Assembly (NCBI RefSeq): GCF_000010985.1 | Contig: NC_013939.1 | Coordinates: 2,195,001 to 2,234,389 of the forward strand | Source of the DNA: Deferribacter desulfuricans SSM1 | GTDB lineage: Bacteria; Chrysiogenota; Deferribacteres; Deferribacterales; Deferribacteraceae | Direction of reading: 5' to 3' | DNA: 39,389 bases | Shown here: piece by piece, positions 17,679 through 26,219 of the stretch | Numbering within the stretch: the first letter of the stretch is position 1 | How the letters are laid out: every line of letters begins with the position of its first letter | Made by a program: the position numbers and the translations under genes | The notes under the pieces: model-generated | The model's input: only the letters and a program-made list of their open reading frames with translations | Told to the model about the DNA's origin: nothing | Database searches by the model: none

Positions 17679-18446
17679 ATGATGTTTATGAACATAATTT
17701 CATCTGGAAGCAAAGGTAATTGTTATTCAATATGTACTGATGATTCAATAATAATTATTGATATTGGAGTATCACTTACAAGAATATTAAACTCTTTAGA
17801 GGAAAATGAACTAAAAAATAAAGATTTATTTTTGTTTCTCACACACGAACATATCGATCATACAAAAGGTTTAAGGACATTCATCAACAATTTTTCACCA
17901 AATGTTTTCTGTAGCATGGGTACAGCATTAGAAATATCTAAAAAATACGAACTTGATCCATCAAATTTTTATATCCTTGATGAACAAAAGCTTTATAAAA
18001 TAGATGGTTTCGAAGTGGCACCTTTTAAAGTATTGCATGATGGAGCAGAGCCATTCGGTTATCATTTTATAATTGACGGCAAAGGGGTAACATTTTCCAC
18101 AGACTTAGGGGTCATAACAGATGATATAATCGACTTTTTAAATGATTCTCATTTAGCAATAGTGGAATCTAACTATGAAGACACATTGTTACAAAATGGT
18201 AATTATCCAGGATTTTTAAAAAACAGAATAAAGTCTGTAAAAGGGCATCTTTCAAACAAGCAGGCAATTAATGCACTTAGCATGTTAAATACAAAGAAGT
18301 TACAGACAGTTTATTTAGGACATATTAGCGAAGAAAACAATAGATACGATATCATCGAAAAATATGTAAGCTATTGCAATTTAACCTTCAACTTCACAAC
18401 TAAATACTTAAAACAGGAAGAAAGTGTAAAAAATATACCAATATAA
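17679..18446 (+). CDS. Metallo-beta-lactamase-fold hydrolase, YycJ/WalJ-like
   Basis: The 255 aa product has the start pattern of the YycJ/WalJ group (NIISSGSKGNCYSI) and the zinc motif HEHIDH at 56-61 (HxHxDH). Further ligands are likely His in VLHDGAEPFGYH and Asp in TFSTDLG, with a late VYLGHISEENN. Proteins of this group act on nucleic acids (5'-3' exonuclease activity is reported for some) and in Firmicutes are linked to the WalRK region, but the role here is not known. Three in-frame ATG codons (17679, 17682, 17688) compete as start; none has a Shine-Dalgarno site. It is followed after 15 bases by the NhaD-like gene. Confidence 0.88.
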   Translation: MMFMNIISSGSKGNCYSICTDDSIIIIDIGVSLTRILNSLEENELKNKDLFLFLTHEHIDHTKGLRTFINNFSPNVFCSMGTALEISKKYELDPSNFYILDEQKLYKIDGFEVAPFKVLHDGAEPFGYHFIIDGKGVTFSTDLGVITDDIIDFLNDSHLAIVESNYEDTLLQNGNYPGFLKNRIKSVKGHLSNKQAINALSMLNTKKLQTVYLGHISEENNRYDIIEKYVSYCNLTFNFTTKYLKQEESVKNIPI

Positions 18447-18461
18447 GATGGAGGATGACCT

Positions 18462-19850
18462 ATGGATGCGCATGTAGCACATGAAGCAGCAAGTGGAAGC
18501 ACTCAATTAATAATTGCATCAGTCATATTCTTCTCAGCTTATGCAATAATCGTGTCTGAAAAAATCCACAGGACAATTGTAGCACTATTAGGTGCAGGTA
18601 TAATGATATTTTTAGGGATCCTGCATCAAGAAGAGGCCATCTATGGACTTTTACATACTGATGCAGCTGGAAATATTCATCGAAGTGGGGGAGTCGATTT
18701 TAACACCCTTGGGCTTTTAACCGGTATGATGATTATTGTGGCAATAACAAAGAAAACTGGCGTTTTTCAGTATACCGCAATAAGGGTAGCAAAATGGGCA
18801 AAAGGGGAGCCATGGAAAATTTTAGTTGGTTTATCAGTGGTAACAGCAGTTTTTTCTGCATTTTTAGATAATGTAACCACCGTTTTACTTATAGCACCTG
18901 TAAGCTTGTTGATTGCTGATGAGCTTGAAATAGATCCTTATCCAATACTTTTTGCTGAAATACTTTCATCAAATATCGGTGGTACAGCTACATTAATTGG
19001 TGACCCACCAAACATAATGATAGGTAGTGCCACACATCTTACATTTAACGATTTTATTTTAATGTTAACACCTGTTGTTGTTGTAATCTTCATAGCCACT
19101 ATATTCTTGCTAAAAATCATTTTTAAGAAAAAAATGATTGTCAAAGAAGAAAATAAAACAAGAATACTTGCTATGAATGAAAAGGAATCTATCACTGATC
19201 CAAAACTTTTAAAAAAGTGTGGAGTCGTATTAGGGCTTGTTATTCTTGGATTCGTAATTGCACACCCTCTAGGAGTGGAACCTGCTACAATAGCAATCAC
19301 CGGAGCCGCACTCCTTTTCCTTTTAATGAAAGCAGAAGGGGAAGAGATGCATCACATCTTTGGCGAAGTGGAGTGGGTTACTATCTTCTTCTTCTTAGGA
19401 CTCTTTATACTTGTAACAGGTATTGAAAAAGCTGGATTAATAAGACTCATGGCAGAAAAAGTATTAGAATTCACCCAAGGGAGTAAGACCATTGCAGGAA
19501 TGTTGATACTTTGGGTATCTGCTGTCGCAAGTGCCATTGTGGATAACATTCCATTTGTTGCTACCATGATACCTTTGATAAAAAATCTTGCTCCTCATCT
19601 ACAAGGAGCTCCAACAGACCCAGAACAATTTAAACTCTGGACAGAAGGACTCTGGTGGGCATTATCACTTGGTGCATGCTTAGGAGGTAATGGAACACTC
19701 GTTGGAGCAAGTGCTAACTTAATTGTAGCTGGATTTGCTGAAAGGGCAGGTAAACCGATAACTTTTATGAAATTTACTAAACTTGCTTTTCCTCTAATGC
19801 TTGTATCTATATTTATTTCGATGATTTATCTGTTAATATTCTTCTTATAA
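18462..19850 (+). CDS. ArsB/NhaD-family ion transporter
   Basis: A 462 aa membrane protein of the ion transporter superfamily. It has about 11-12 membrane segments and two inverted-repeat signatures: FLDNVTTVLLIAPVSLL with SSNIGGTATLIGDPPNIMIG in the first half, and IVDNIPFVATMIPLIKNL with SLGACLGGNGTLVGASANLIVAG in the second. These match NhaD-type Na+/H+ antiporters and related ArsB/P-protein permeases. Near the N-terminus a His-rich MDAHVAHEAASG stretch precedes the first membrane span. Substrate (sodium versus other ions) is not settled by sequence. It sits 15 bases after the WalJ-like gene, with a GATGGAGG site, and is followed by a strong terminator. Confidence 0.9.
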   Translation: MDAHVAHEAASGSTQLIIASVIFFSAYAIIVSEKIHRTIVALLGAGIMIFLGILHQEEAIYGLLHTDAAGNIHRSGGVDFNTLGLLTGMMIIVAITKKTGVFQYTAIRVAKWAKGEPWKILVGLSVVTAVFSAFLDNVTTVLLIAPVSLLIADELEIDPYPILFAEILSSNIGGTATLIGDPPNIMIGSATHLTFNDFILMLTPVVVVIFIATIFLLKIIFKKKMIVKEENKTRILAMNEKESITDPKLLKKCGVVLGLVILGFVIAHPLGVEPATIAITGAALLFLLMKAEGEEMHHIFGEVEWVTIFFFLGLFILVTGIEKAGLIRLMAEKVLEFTQGSKTIAGMLILWVSAVASAIVDNIPFVATMIPLIKNLAPHLQGAPTDPEQFKLWTEGLWWALSLGACLGGNGTLVGASANLIVAGFAERAGKPITFMKFTKLAFPLMLVSIFISMIYLLIFFL

Positions 19851-19856
19851 AATAGG

Positions 19857-19882
19857 ATGGGGGGGGTATCCCCCATTTTTTT
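19857..19882 (+). terminator. Rho-independent terminator after the NhaD-like gene
   Basis: ATGGGGG (19857-19863) pairs with CCCCCAT (19870-19876) around a 6-base loop and is followed by a T run to 19882. It lies 6 bases after the stop codon at 19850 and directly before the ribosome binding site of the next gene. Confidence 0.85.
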
Positions 19883-19893
19883 GAGGTGCTAAT

Positions 19894-20379
19894 TTGTTCT
19901 TTAAAACGATATTAATTATTTTGCAGTCTTTATCAATAATTACAACACTTTTCGGTTTACCAGGTAATATAATTTCTTTAGTTTTTCCATTGATTGCCTA
20001 TTTATTACACTGGATTACGTTTAAATATTTTATTATCGTTTTAATATTAATTGTTTTAGGTGAAATCTTAGAATTTTTTGCAGGGCTTTTTACTACAAAA
20101 GCTGATGGACTTGAAAAAGGTACTTACACTTTTTCTATTATTACAGGGATTATATTGAGTATTTTTATGGCACCTTTTTTATTGGGTATTGGAGCTTTAA
20201 TTGGTGCTTTTTTAGGAGCATTTTTAGGGGCTGTAGTCTTTGAATACTTTAAACATGCAGATATGAATAAAGCCATAAAAAGAGGTATTGCTGTTTTTAA
20301 AGGTAGAGTCCTTGGAACTTTTATCAAACTAGCTATAGGTTTTTCTACAGTAATTATAATGGGTGTAAATCTATTTTAA
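19894..20379 (+). CDS. DUF456-family membrane protein
   Basis: A 161 aa, very hydrophobic protein with about four to five membrane segments and glycine-rich helices. The segments LPGNIISLVFPLIAYLLH, LGEILEFFAGLFTTKADG and GALIGAFLGAFLGAVVFEYFKH fit the DUF456 family, of unknown function. It starts with TTG (19894-19896), chosen because GAGGTG (19883-19888) lies 5 bases upstream and no ATG is near. Its last 9 bases overlap the convergent permease gene. Since a terminator precedes it closely, expression may depend on read-through. Confidence 0.82.
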   Translation: MFFKTILIILQSLSIITTLFGLPGNIISLVFPLIAYLLHWITFKYFIIVLILIVLGEILEFFAGLFTTKADGLEKGTYTFSIITGIILSIFMAPFLLGIGALIGAFLGAFLGAVVFEYFKHADMNKAIKRGIAVFKGRVLGTFIKLAIGFSTVIIMGVNLF

Positions 20380-20877
20380 CAAGCCGTTTATAAAGTTTGC
20401 AATAATTCCTGCTAAAATTGGGAAAAATATTGTACTTACAACTCTTAATACGGTAAATTTTAATCCCAAAATCCCTATTTCAAGAGGGAGTCTTGCAACA
20501 CCCCATATTGACCACGCTGTCACAAAAGATATCATTGCTCCAATAGAAGCCCCTTTTTCCATAAGTGAAAGAGCTAAAGGGAAACTAACATAAGGGCCAC
20601 CTGGAGTAAGGGCTCCAGCAATTGCTGCAGCAACTATACCTTTTAAACCTGAACCTTCTCCAAAAAATTTTACAATAAACTCTTTTGGAACTAATACCTG
20701 CACAAAGCCTGCAATAATAAATGCGAAAACAAGAAGCAGTAACATATTTTTAAACATATTAAAAGAGATATTAAAACCTTTGGCAACAGATGCTTCTTTA
20801 TTAAAGTATGCCAAAATAATTAAAAATATTGCCAATGATGCCATGATAATTGAAGGTATAATCAGATTATTTTTCAT
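20371..20877 (-). CDS. Small permease of the YraQ/DUF318 type
   Basis: A 168 aa membrane protein with about five hydrophobic segments. The pattern FIIAGFVQVLVPKEFIVKFFGEGSGLKGIVAAAIAGALTPGGPYVSFPLALSLMEKGASIG is typical of half-size YraQ-like permeases (once UPF0718/DUF318), whose substrates are mostly unknown. The family is usually about 300 aa with two repeats; this protein carries one. Its start overlaps the stop of the GNAT-like gene by 4 bases, so it is translationally coupled to it and to the oxoamine synthase gene before it. Confidence 0.78.
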   Translation of the reverse strand: MKNNLIIPSIIMASLAIFLIILAYFNKEASVAKGFNISFNMFKNMLLLLVFAFIIAGFVQVLVPKEFIVKFFGEGSGLKGIVAAAIAGALTPGGPYVSFPLALSLMEKGASIGAMISFVTAWSIWGVARLPLEIGILGLKFTVLRVVSTIFFPILAGIIANFINGLLK

Positions 20878-21992
20878 AGCTCTTTAGAATAAATTCTATA
20901 GGTTTTATAAACATATGCACCCATCTTTTCCAGAGCTAATCTCATGGGCTTATTAGTTTCCAATATCCAGGAAAGCTCACCTTTATAAAATCCGTGTTTA
21001 AACCCATTTTCGAATGTCTTATAGTATAAAAGATAATCTAGCCCTTTCCCTCTGAATTTTTCCACGATACCAAGTGTTATCACTCTTGCAAAATCTATTT
21101 TCTTAAAATTTTTAATAAATTTAAAAATACCAAAAGGGAAAAGCCTTCCTTTCAATTCTATTAAAATCTGATTGATATCAGGTAAAGTGAGAGAAAACCC
21201 CACGGGCTCCCCTTCATATTCTGCAATTATACACAAATCAGGGATTAATATACTTTTTAGATTTTTTGCCATGAAATCAAACTCTTTCTCAGTCATGGGG
21301 ACAAAACCCCAGTTTTTCTCCCATGCACTATTATAAACCTTTTTTACCTTATCTAATTCCTCATTAAATCTTTTCATATTTATAGAGCGCAAATCAACTT
21401 TTAGCCTCTCCCTTAAGAGTTTATAAGCTCTCTTTGCCCTTTCAGGGAAATCCTCAACCTCAATCTTATATGCTAATAAATCCATCTCTTTTGAATATCC
21501 ATTTGATTCTATCAATGCTGGGTAATAGTCATAATTATATGTCATCATTACTACTGGTGGTTCATCATATCGATTCATTAAAACACCGACTTCATGATTG
21601 GTGGAGAAATTAAAAGGGCCAATAACCTTTTTTATCCCTTGTTGTCTAAGAAAATTTTCAACTTTTTCAAAAAGACTCTTCGTCACATCTAAGTCGTTAA
21701 TTGAATCGAAAAAACCAAAATAACCAGTTTTTTCACCATGAAACTCTATAAAGTTATAATCAATAATACCAGCTATTCGCCCAACCAATTTTCCATCTTT
21801 TTCAGCCAAAAAATATTTTACCTTTGCATGTTCGAAAAAAGGGTTTTTTTTAGGATTAAAAAACTCTTTTCTTTCCATTTTAAGATGGTGGACATAATAA
21901 GGGCAATCTTTATAAAGGATATGTGGAAAATTTATAAAGTCACCAAGATTTGAATCAATATTAAGCTCAGTAATTCTTACTGGTGAATTCAC
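20874..21992 (-). CDS. GNAT-fold acyltransferase-like protein
   Basis: A 372 aa cytoplasmic protein of a widespread GNAT-superfamily group. The N-terminal half has [20 protein letters not shown] (45-64) followed by [12 protein letters not shown] (67-78) and a distinctive [15 protein letters not shown] block (125-139). A second GNAT-like half has [17 protein letters not shown] and an acetyl/acyl-CoA loop [15 protein letters not shown], then a final [16 protein letters not shown]. The acyl substrate is not known. Bacterial ceramide synthase of Caulobacter is also GNAT-like, so with the SPT-like neighbour an N-acylation step is possible; this is inference. Overlaps of 4 bases with both neighbours show tight coupling. 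Confidence 0.8.
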   Translation of the reverse strand: MNSPVRITELNIDSNLGDFINFPHILYKDCPYYVHHLKMERKEFFNPKKNPFFEHAKVKYFLAEKDGKLVGRIAGIIDYNFIEFHGEKTGYFGFFDSINDLDVTKSLFEKVENFLRQQGIKKVIGPFNFSTNHEVGVLMNRYDEPPVVMMTYNYDYYPALIESNGYSKEMDLLAYKIEVEDFPERAKRAYKLLRERLKVDLRSINMKRFNEELDKVKKVYNSAWEKNWGFVPMTEKEFDFMAKNLKSILIPDLCIIAEYEGEPVGFSLTLPDINQILIELKGRLFPFGIFKFIKNFKKIDFARVITLGIVEKFRGKGLDYLLYYKTFENGFKHGFYKGELSWILETNKPMRLALEKMGAYVYKTYRIYSKEL

Positions 21993-23173
21993 ACCAAAAC
22001 ACCAAGCTGTCTTGTCACTTTCTCAATTTTCTCTAAGGCAAAATCTATTTGCTCAAAGGTATGATTGGCCATCACAGACAATCTTATAATCGCTTTTCCT
22101 GGCTCCACAGCAGGAGTAACAACAGGATTTACAAAAACACCTTCATTTAAAAGCATCATACACGCTTTGAACACATCCAAGTCTGTACCTATCTGAACAG
22201 GTATAATTGGGCTTACACTTTTACCTGTATCAAGACCAAGCTCTTGCAGCCCCTTTCTAAGCCTGTTTGTATTTGCCCAAAGTTGATCTATCCTTTCAGG
22301 CTCACTCTTCATAATTTCTAAAGCAGCTTTCACTGCAGCTGCATTAGCAGGTGACATAGAAGCAGAGAAAATCAGTGACCTAGAGTGATGCTTTAAATAA
22401 TCTATCACTTCTTTAGTAGAAGCAATAAAACCACCAAGTGAAGCAAATGATTTTGAAAACGTCCCCATGATTATTGCTACTTCATCAGTTAAACCAAAAT
22501 GATCAGATGTACCTCTACCATTTTTACCAAAAACACCGATACCGTGAGCATCATCAACCATTACTTCAGCGTTATATCTTTTTGCAAGCTCGATAATGTT
22601 TGGAAGATCAGCTAAATCCCCCTCCATACTATAAACACCATCAACAACTATCAACTTCCCTCTATCATATTCCAAAGATGACAGTAACTTTTCTAATGCA
22701 TTTATATCATTATGAGGGAATCTAAACATTTTACCAAGAGTTAATCTGCAACCTTCTATAATGGATGCATGAACAAGCTTATCTACTATCACATATTCAT
22801 TTCTACCAACAAGTGGAGCTATTGCTCCCTGATTTGCTTGAAAACCTGTAGAATAAAGTATAGCTGCTTCTTTTCCAACAAACTCAGCCAGCGCCTCTTC
22901 TAACTCTATATGAATATCAAGAGTACCATTTAAAAACCTTGAGCCAGCGCAACCCGTACCATATTTTTTAATAGCTTCAATTGCTGCTTCTTTTACTTTT
23001 GGATGATTAGTAAGTCCAAGATAAGAGTTTGAGCCTAGCATCAAAACTTTTTTGCCATTTATATAAACTTCTGTATCTTGCTCTGACTCAATTACTCTAA
23101 AATAGGGGTATAATCCCAACCTTCTGACCTTTTCTGCTTCATCAAAGCTGTACACTTTGTCAAATAAAGCCAA
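21989..23173 (-). CDS. Alpha-oxoamine synthase, serine palmitoyltransferase/KBL-like
   Basis: A 394 aa PLP enzyme that joins an amino acid to an acyl thioester with loss of CO2. Landmarks are [17 protein letters not shown] (48-64), [22 protein letters not shown] (71-92), His135 which should stack on PLP, DDAHGIG (207-213), and the PLP lysine Lys241 in [13 protein letters not shown]. The N-terminal [21 protein letters not shown] is close to what I know of Bacteroidota-type serine palmitoyltransferase, more than to BioF; glycine C-acetyltransferase (KBL) is the main alternative. No biotin genes are near. It heads a coupled operon with a GNAT protein and a permease and has a promoter at 23218-23246. 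Confidence 0.85.
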   Translation of the reverse strand: MALFDKVYSFDEAEKVRRLGLYPYFRVIESEQDTEVYINGKKVLMLGSNSYLGLTNHPKVKEAAIEAIKKYGTGCAGSRFLNGTLDIHIELEEALAEFVGKEAAILYSTGFQANQGAIAPLVGRNEYVIVDKLVHASIIEGCRLTLGKMFRFPHNDINALEKLLSSLEYDRGKLIVVDGVYSMEGDLADLPNIIELAKRYNAEVMVDDAHGIGVFGKNGRGTSDHFGLTDEVAIIMGTFSKSFASLGGFIASTKEVIDYLKHHSRSLIFSASMSPANAAAVKAALEIMKSEPERIDQLWANTNRLRKGLQELGLDTGKSVSPIIPVQIGTDLDVFKACMMLLNEGVFVNPVVTPAVEPGKAIIRLSVMANHTFEQIDFALEKIEKVTRQLGVLV

Positions 23174-23217
23174 TCAATCCTCCCAAAATATTATCAAATT
23201 TTATTTATATTAATATT

Positions 23218-23246
23218 ATAATATCAGAATTATTTTTTATTGTAAA
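23218..23246 (-). promoter_or_regulatory. Sigma-70-type promoter for the oxoamine synthase operon
   Basis: On the minus strand TTTACA (23246-23241), a 17-base spacer and TATTAT (23223-23218). The -35 lies inside the 3' end of the cysteine desulfurase gene. The -10 region lies in a perfect 12-base AT palindrome (23213-23224). Expected start near 23211, with a GGGAGG ribosome binding site before the ATG at 23173. Confidence 0.5.
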
Positions 23247-24390
23247 GTGGCGACATCATTCTTAATTTTTCGACACTCTTTTTTATTATTTCAACGGCCT
23301 TATCAGCTTCTTCTAAAGTATTAAATCTTCCAAAGCTAAATCTAAGTGCCCCATGAGCATCTACAGGATCTACGCCAATAGCATAAAGCACATGAGAAGC
23401 ATCTACGCTATCTGATGTGCATGCACTACCAGTGGAGCAGCACACCTCATTAGCATAAACCATAAGCGCTTCACCTTCTATATATTTAAAGGTAATATTA
23501 GATATACTACAAACCCTTTTTTCTTTATGACCATTTAAAATAGTTTCAGGAATTTCATTTAATATTCTACTCTCAAATCTATCTCTAACTTCCTTTATCT
23601 TTTTAATATCGCTTTCCAGCTCATTGTCTATTATTTCACACGCTTTAGCTAACCCTATAATGTAAGGGACATTTTCAGTACCAGCTCTTAGCCCATATTC
23701 GTGATGCCCACCATGAATAACAGGCACCATAAACTCTTTCACCCTTTCATCCACATACAAAACACCTATACCCTTTGGTGCATATATTTTGTGCCCAGAG
23801 AATGTTAATAGATGAACACCCAGTTTGTTCACATCAACTTCCATCTTGCCCATAGCTTGTACAGCATCTGTGTGAACCAAAACATCATGCTCTCTTGCAA
23901 TCTTTGATATTTCCTCTATTGGCTGAATTGTTCCTATTTCATTGTTTGCAAGCATAACAGAAATCAAAATAGTTTCTTTTTTTATCGCTTTTTTTAATTC
24001 ATCAATATCTATAATCCCATTCTTATCTACAGAAAGATAAGTAACTTCAAACCCTTCTTTTTCTAAAAACTTACATGTTTCCAAAACAGCTTTGTGCTCT
24101 ATTTTAGATGTAATTATATGATTACCTTTATGTTTTAAACCATAAGCAACACCCTTTATTGCTAAATTATCAGACTCTGAACCACTTGCTGTAAAAATAA
24201 TTTCCTGAGGTTCTGCTTTTATGCTTTTTGCGACTGTCTCTCTTGCCTTTTCCACATCTTCTCTTATTTCTCTACCTAAAGCATGGATGCTTGAAGGGTT
24301 AGCGAATTTCTCTTTAAAATATGGTTGCATAGCCTCAACGACTCTAGGATCTATTGGGGTTGTTGCACTGTTGTCAAAATATATATACAT
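23230..24390 (-). CDS. Cysteine desulfurase (IscS/NifS family)
   Basis: A 386 aa PLP enzyme that takes sulfur from cysteine as a persulfide for Fe-S clusters and other thio-products. Landmarks: IYFDNSATTP at the start, EHKAV (99-103), HTDAVQA (173-179), the PLP lysine Lys201 in SGHKIYAPKG, RAGTEN (235-240) and the catalytic Cys324 in STGSACTS. The loop around Cys324 is of the long, flexible IscS/NifS type. It follows the Rrf2 regulator by 1 base and that overlaps cysE, giving a cysE-rrf2-desulfurase operon. No iscU/nifU scaffold gene follows. Confidence 0.95.
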   Translation of the reverse strand: MYIYFDNSATTPIDPRVVEAMQPYFKEKFANPSSIHALGREIREDVEKARETVAKSIKAEPQEIIFTASGSESDNLAIKGVAYGLKHKGNHIITSKIEHKAVLETCKFLEKEGFEVTYLSVDKNGIIDIDELKKAIKKETILISVMLANNEIGTIQPIEEISKIAREHDVLVHTDAVQAMGKMEVDVNKLGVHLLTFSGHKIYAPKGIGVLYVDERVKEFMVPVIHGGHHEYGLRAGTENVPYIIGLAKACEIIDNELESDIKKIKEVRDRFESRILNEIPETILNGHKEKRVCSISNITFKYIEGEALMVYANEVCCSTGSACTSDSVDASHVLYAIGVDPVDAHGALRFSFGRFNTLEEADKAVEIIKKSVEKLRMMSPLYNKK

Positions 24391-24391
24391 T

Positions 24392-24820
24392 TTATTCCTC
24401 CACTTTATACTTATTTTTTAATCCATATACTAAATCATAAAAAGTAATCTTTGATAAATAATTTTCAATTATATTCTTCAGGTCAAACCAAATCCAATTT
24501 ATACTGCAATCTCTCGATCTATCACACCCTTCTTCTTCTACACAATCAACAGGCTTTATAACTCCATCCATAACTTCTACAACATCAAGTAGAGTTATCT
24601 CATTTAACGGTTTACTAAATATATAACCACCATATATTCCTCTCACAGAGTTAACAATACCTGCTTTCATTAGATTAGAAAAAAGTCTTTCTAGATATTT
24701 CATAGAAATTGATTCCATCTCAGAAACTTTTTTCAAGGACACAGGTGTTTTATCTCCACCTGCTAAAGCGAGGGCATACAAAGCCCTTATAGCATATCTA
24801 CTTCTTGTCGTTACTTTCAT
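24392..24820 (-). CDS. Rrf2-family regulator, IscR-like with Fe-S cysteines
   Basis: A 142 aa winged-helix DNA-binding protein. The N-terminus has the Rrf2 pattern ([17 protein letters not shown]), a recognition helix region [28 protein letters not shown], and the wing. Three cysteines, Cys93, Cys99 and Cys105, have the same spacing as the [2Fe-2S] ligands of IscR (92, 98, 104). It therefore probably senses Fe-S cluster status and controls its own operon; CymR, a related cysteine regulator, lacks these ligands. Its start overlaps the cysE 3' end by 23 bases. I could not find a convincing IscR-type operator upstream of cysE. Confidence 0.92.
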   Translation of the reverse strand: MKVTTRSRYAIRALYALALAGGDKTPVSLKKVSEMESISMKYLERLFSNLMKAGIVNSVRGIYGGYIFSKPLNEITLLDVVEVMDGVIKPVDCVEEEGCDRSRDCSINWIWFDLKNIIENYLSKITFYDLVYGLKNKYKVEE

Positions 24821-25469
24821 ATTTTTCCACCTTTTTTTGAAGAGTTTTTATCTCTTTTTCAAGCTCAACAACTCTATCAACAATACAGTTTATTGCGTTA
24901 GCTACAGGATCAGGCAGTTTATCATGGTCAAAATCAAGCAGTTTTCTATCTTTTTTAGTCACAACTCTGCCAGGAATTCCAACAACAGTAGAATTGGGCG
25001 GAACTTCCTTAACTACAACAGAATTAGAACCAATTTTAGAGTTTTCACCAACAGTAAACGGTCCCAACACCTTAGCTCCAGAACCAATTACCACATTATT
25101 ACCAATTGTAGGGTGCCTTTTCCCTTTATTAAGGCTAACGCCGCCAAGTGTTACCTGATGATATATTGTCACATTATCCCCAATCTCTGCTGTTTCACCA
25201 ATCACTACACCCATACCATGGTCTATAAAAAACCTTTTACCTATTTTAGCACCGGGGTGTATTTCTATTCCTGTTAAAAATCTAGAGATATGTGAAACAA
25301 ACCTACCAAGAAAATAAAGTTTATGCTTCCACAACCAATGTGCAACTCGATGAAAAATATTGGCATGAAAACCTGGATAGCAAAAAATGATTTCCCATAC
25401 ACTTCTTGCTGCTGGATCCTTTTCAAAAATATTATTAATTTCTTCTTTAAACCATCTGATTAAGCCCAT
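24798..25469 (-). CDS. cysE: Serine O-acetyltransferase
   Basis: CysE makes O-acetylserine from serine and acetyl-CoA, the first step of cysteine synthesis. The 223 aa product is of the short form lacking the long N-terminal domain of enteric CysE. The C-terminal half is a left-handed beta-helix of hexapeptide repeats ([52 protein letters not shown]). His84 in DHGMG is the expected catalytic base. It ends with a Lys/Glu coiled-coil tail. It heads the operon with rrf2 and the desulfurase, linking cysteine supply to sulfur use. The start is ATG 25469 with a GGTAGG-like site. Confidence 0.96.
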   Translation of the reverse strand: MGLIRWFKEEINNIFEKDPAARSVWEIIFCYPGFHANIFHRVAHWLWKHKLYFLGRFVSHISRFLTGIEIHPGAKIGKRFFIDHGMGVVIGETAEIGDNVTIYHQVTLGGVSLNKGKRHPTIGNNVVIGSGAKVLGPFTVGENSKIGSNSVVVKEVPPNSTVVGIPGRVVTKKDRKLLDFDHDKLPDPVANAINCIVDRVVELEKEIKTLQKKVEKYESNDKK

Positions 25470-25503
25470 AATACCTACCCTGAAAGTAGTGTTTTACCTG
25501 AAA

Positions 25504-25536
25504 AAATAAGGGGTTCAAAAACTGAACCCCTTATTT
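25504..25536 (-). terminator. Rho-independent terminator after the ferredoxin gene
   Basis: A 14-bp perfect stem (AAATAAGGGGTTCA at 25504-25517 with its complement at 25523-25536) has a 5-base loop. On the minus strand a T run follows it. It lies 20 bases after the ferredoxin stop and separates it from cysE. Confidence 0.92.
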
Positions 25537-25556
25537 AGCCAGATAAATTATCTCTC

Positions 25557-25739
<183 letters not shown>

Positions 25740-25755
25740 TTAAAGTATATCTTTC

Positions 25756-25784
25756 TTAATAATAACCATTGTTAATAAAGTCAA
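25756..25784 (-). promoter_or_regulatory. Sigma-70-type promoter of the ferredoxin gene
   Basis: On the minus strand TTGACT (25784-25779), a 17-base spacer and TATTAA (25761-25756); expected start near 25749, about 22 bases before the ATG at 25727. Confidence 0.72.
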
Positions 25785-25812
25785 CAACTTTTCTAATAAA
25801 TTTGAAATAAAC

Positions 25813-25842
25813 TTGATATTGATTTTTTAAGCAAAATATATA
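25813..25842 (+). promoter_or_regulatory. Sigma-70-type promoter for the Sm-like gene and NUDIX gene
   Basis: TTGATA at 25813-25818, an 18-base spacer and TATATA at 25837-25842. A ribosome binding site GGAGGG follows at 25864-25869 before ATG 25875. Confidence 0.5.
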
Positions 25843-25874
25843 TTCTTAACGCACAAAAAGAACAGGAGGGAAAA

Positions 25875-26219
25875 ATGGCTTATGAAATAAAGATGGTAAA
25901 GTTAGTTAGTGGAGATACTGTTATTGGCAACTTTGATGAAGAAAATAATGTATTAAAGGACGTCGCTGCTGTTCAAACTATACCAGTAGGTGGCTCTGGT
26001 GTCCAAATAGCGCTCCTTCCATTTGGATTCCCTTTTGAAGATGAAATAGGTGGTGAAATTTCTTCTGATAAAATACTTTATGAATACAAAAAAATCCCTG
26101 AAGAGTTAAAAAATAAATATTTAGAAGCAAAAAGTAATATAAAAATTACTTCAAACCTTGACGGTATCACACCTCCTACAAATGGGAACAACCCAGGTGG
26201 CAGCGGACTTATTTTATAA
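25875..26219 (+). CDS. Small protein with Sm-like N-terminal half, function unknown
   Basis: A 114 aa protein I cannot assign to a named function. The first 60 residues (KMVKLVSGDTVIGNFDEE, then NVLKDVAAVQTIPVGGSG and QIALLPFGFPFEDE) have the strand order and the early Gly-x-x-Val-x-Gly spacing of Sm/LSm folds, as in Hfq-like proteins; this is pattern matching only. A linker with EEIPEEL-like KIPEELKNKYLEAKSNI forms a helix, and the C-terminus is Gly/Asn/Pro-rich and likely flexible (TPPTNGNNPGGSG). It begins a plus-strand cluster, ending one base into the NUDIX gene start (TAATG). If the fold is right, RNA binding or a ring assembly is possible. Confidence 0.72.
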   Translation: MAYEIKMVKLVSGDTVIGNFDEENNVLKDVAAVQTIPVGGSGVQIALLPFGFPFEDEIGGEISSDKILYEYKKIPEELKNKYLEAKSNIKITSNLDGITPPTNGNNPGGSGLIL

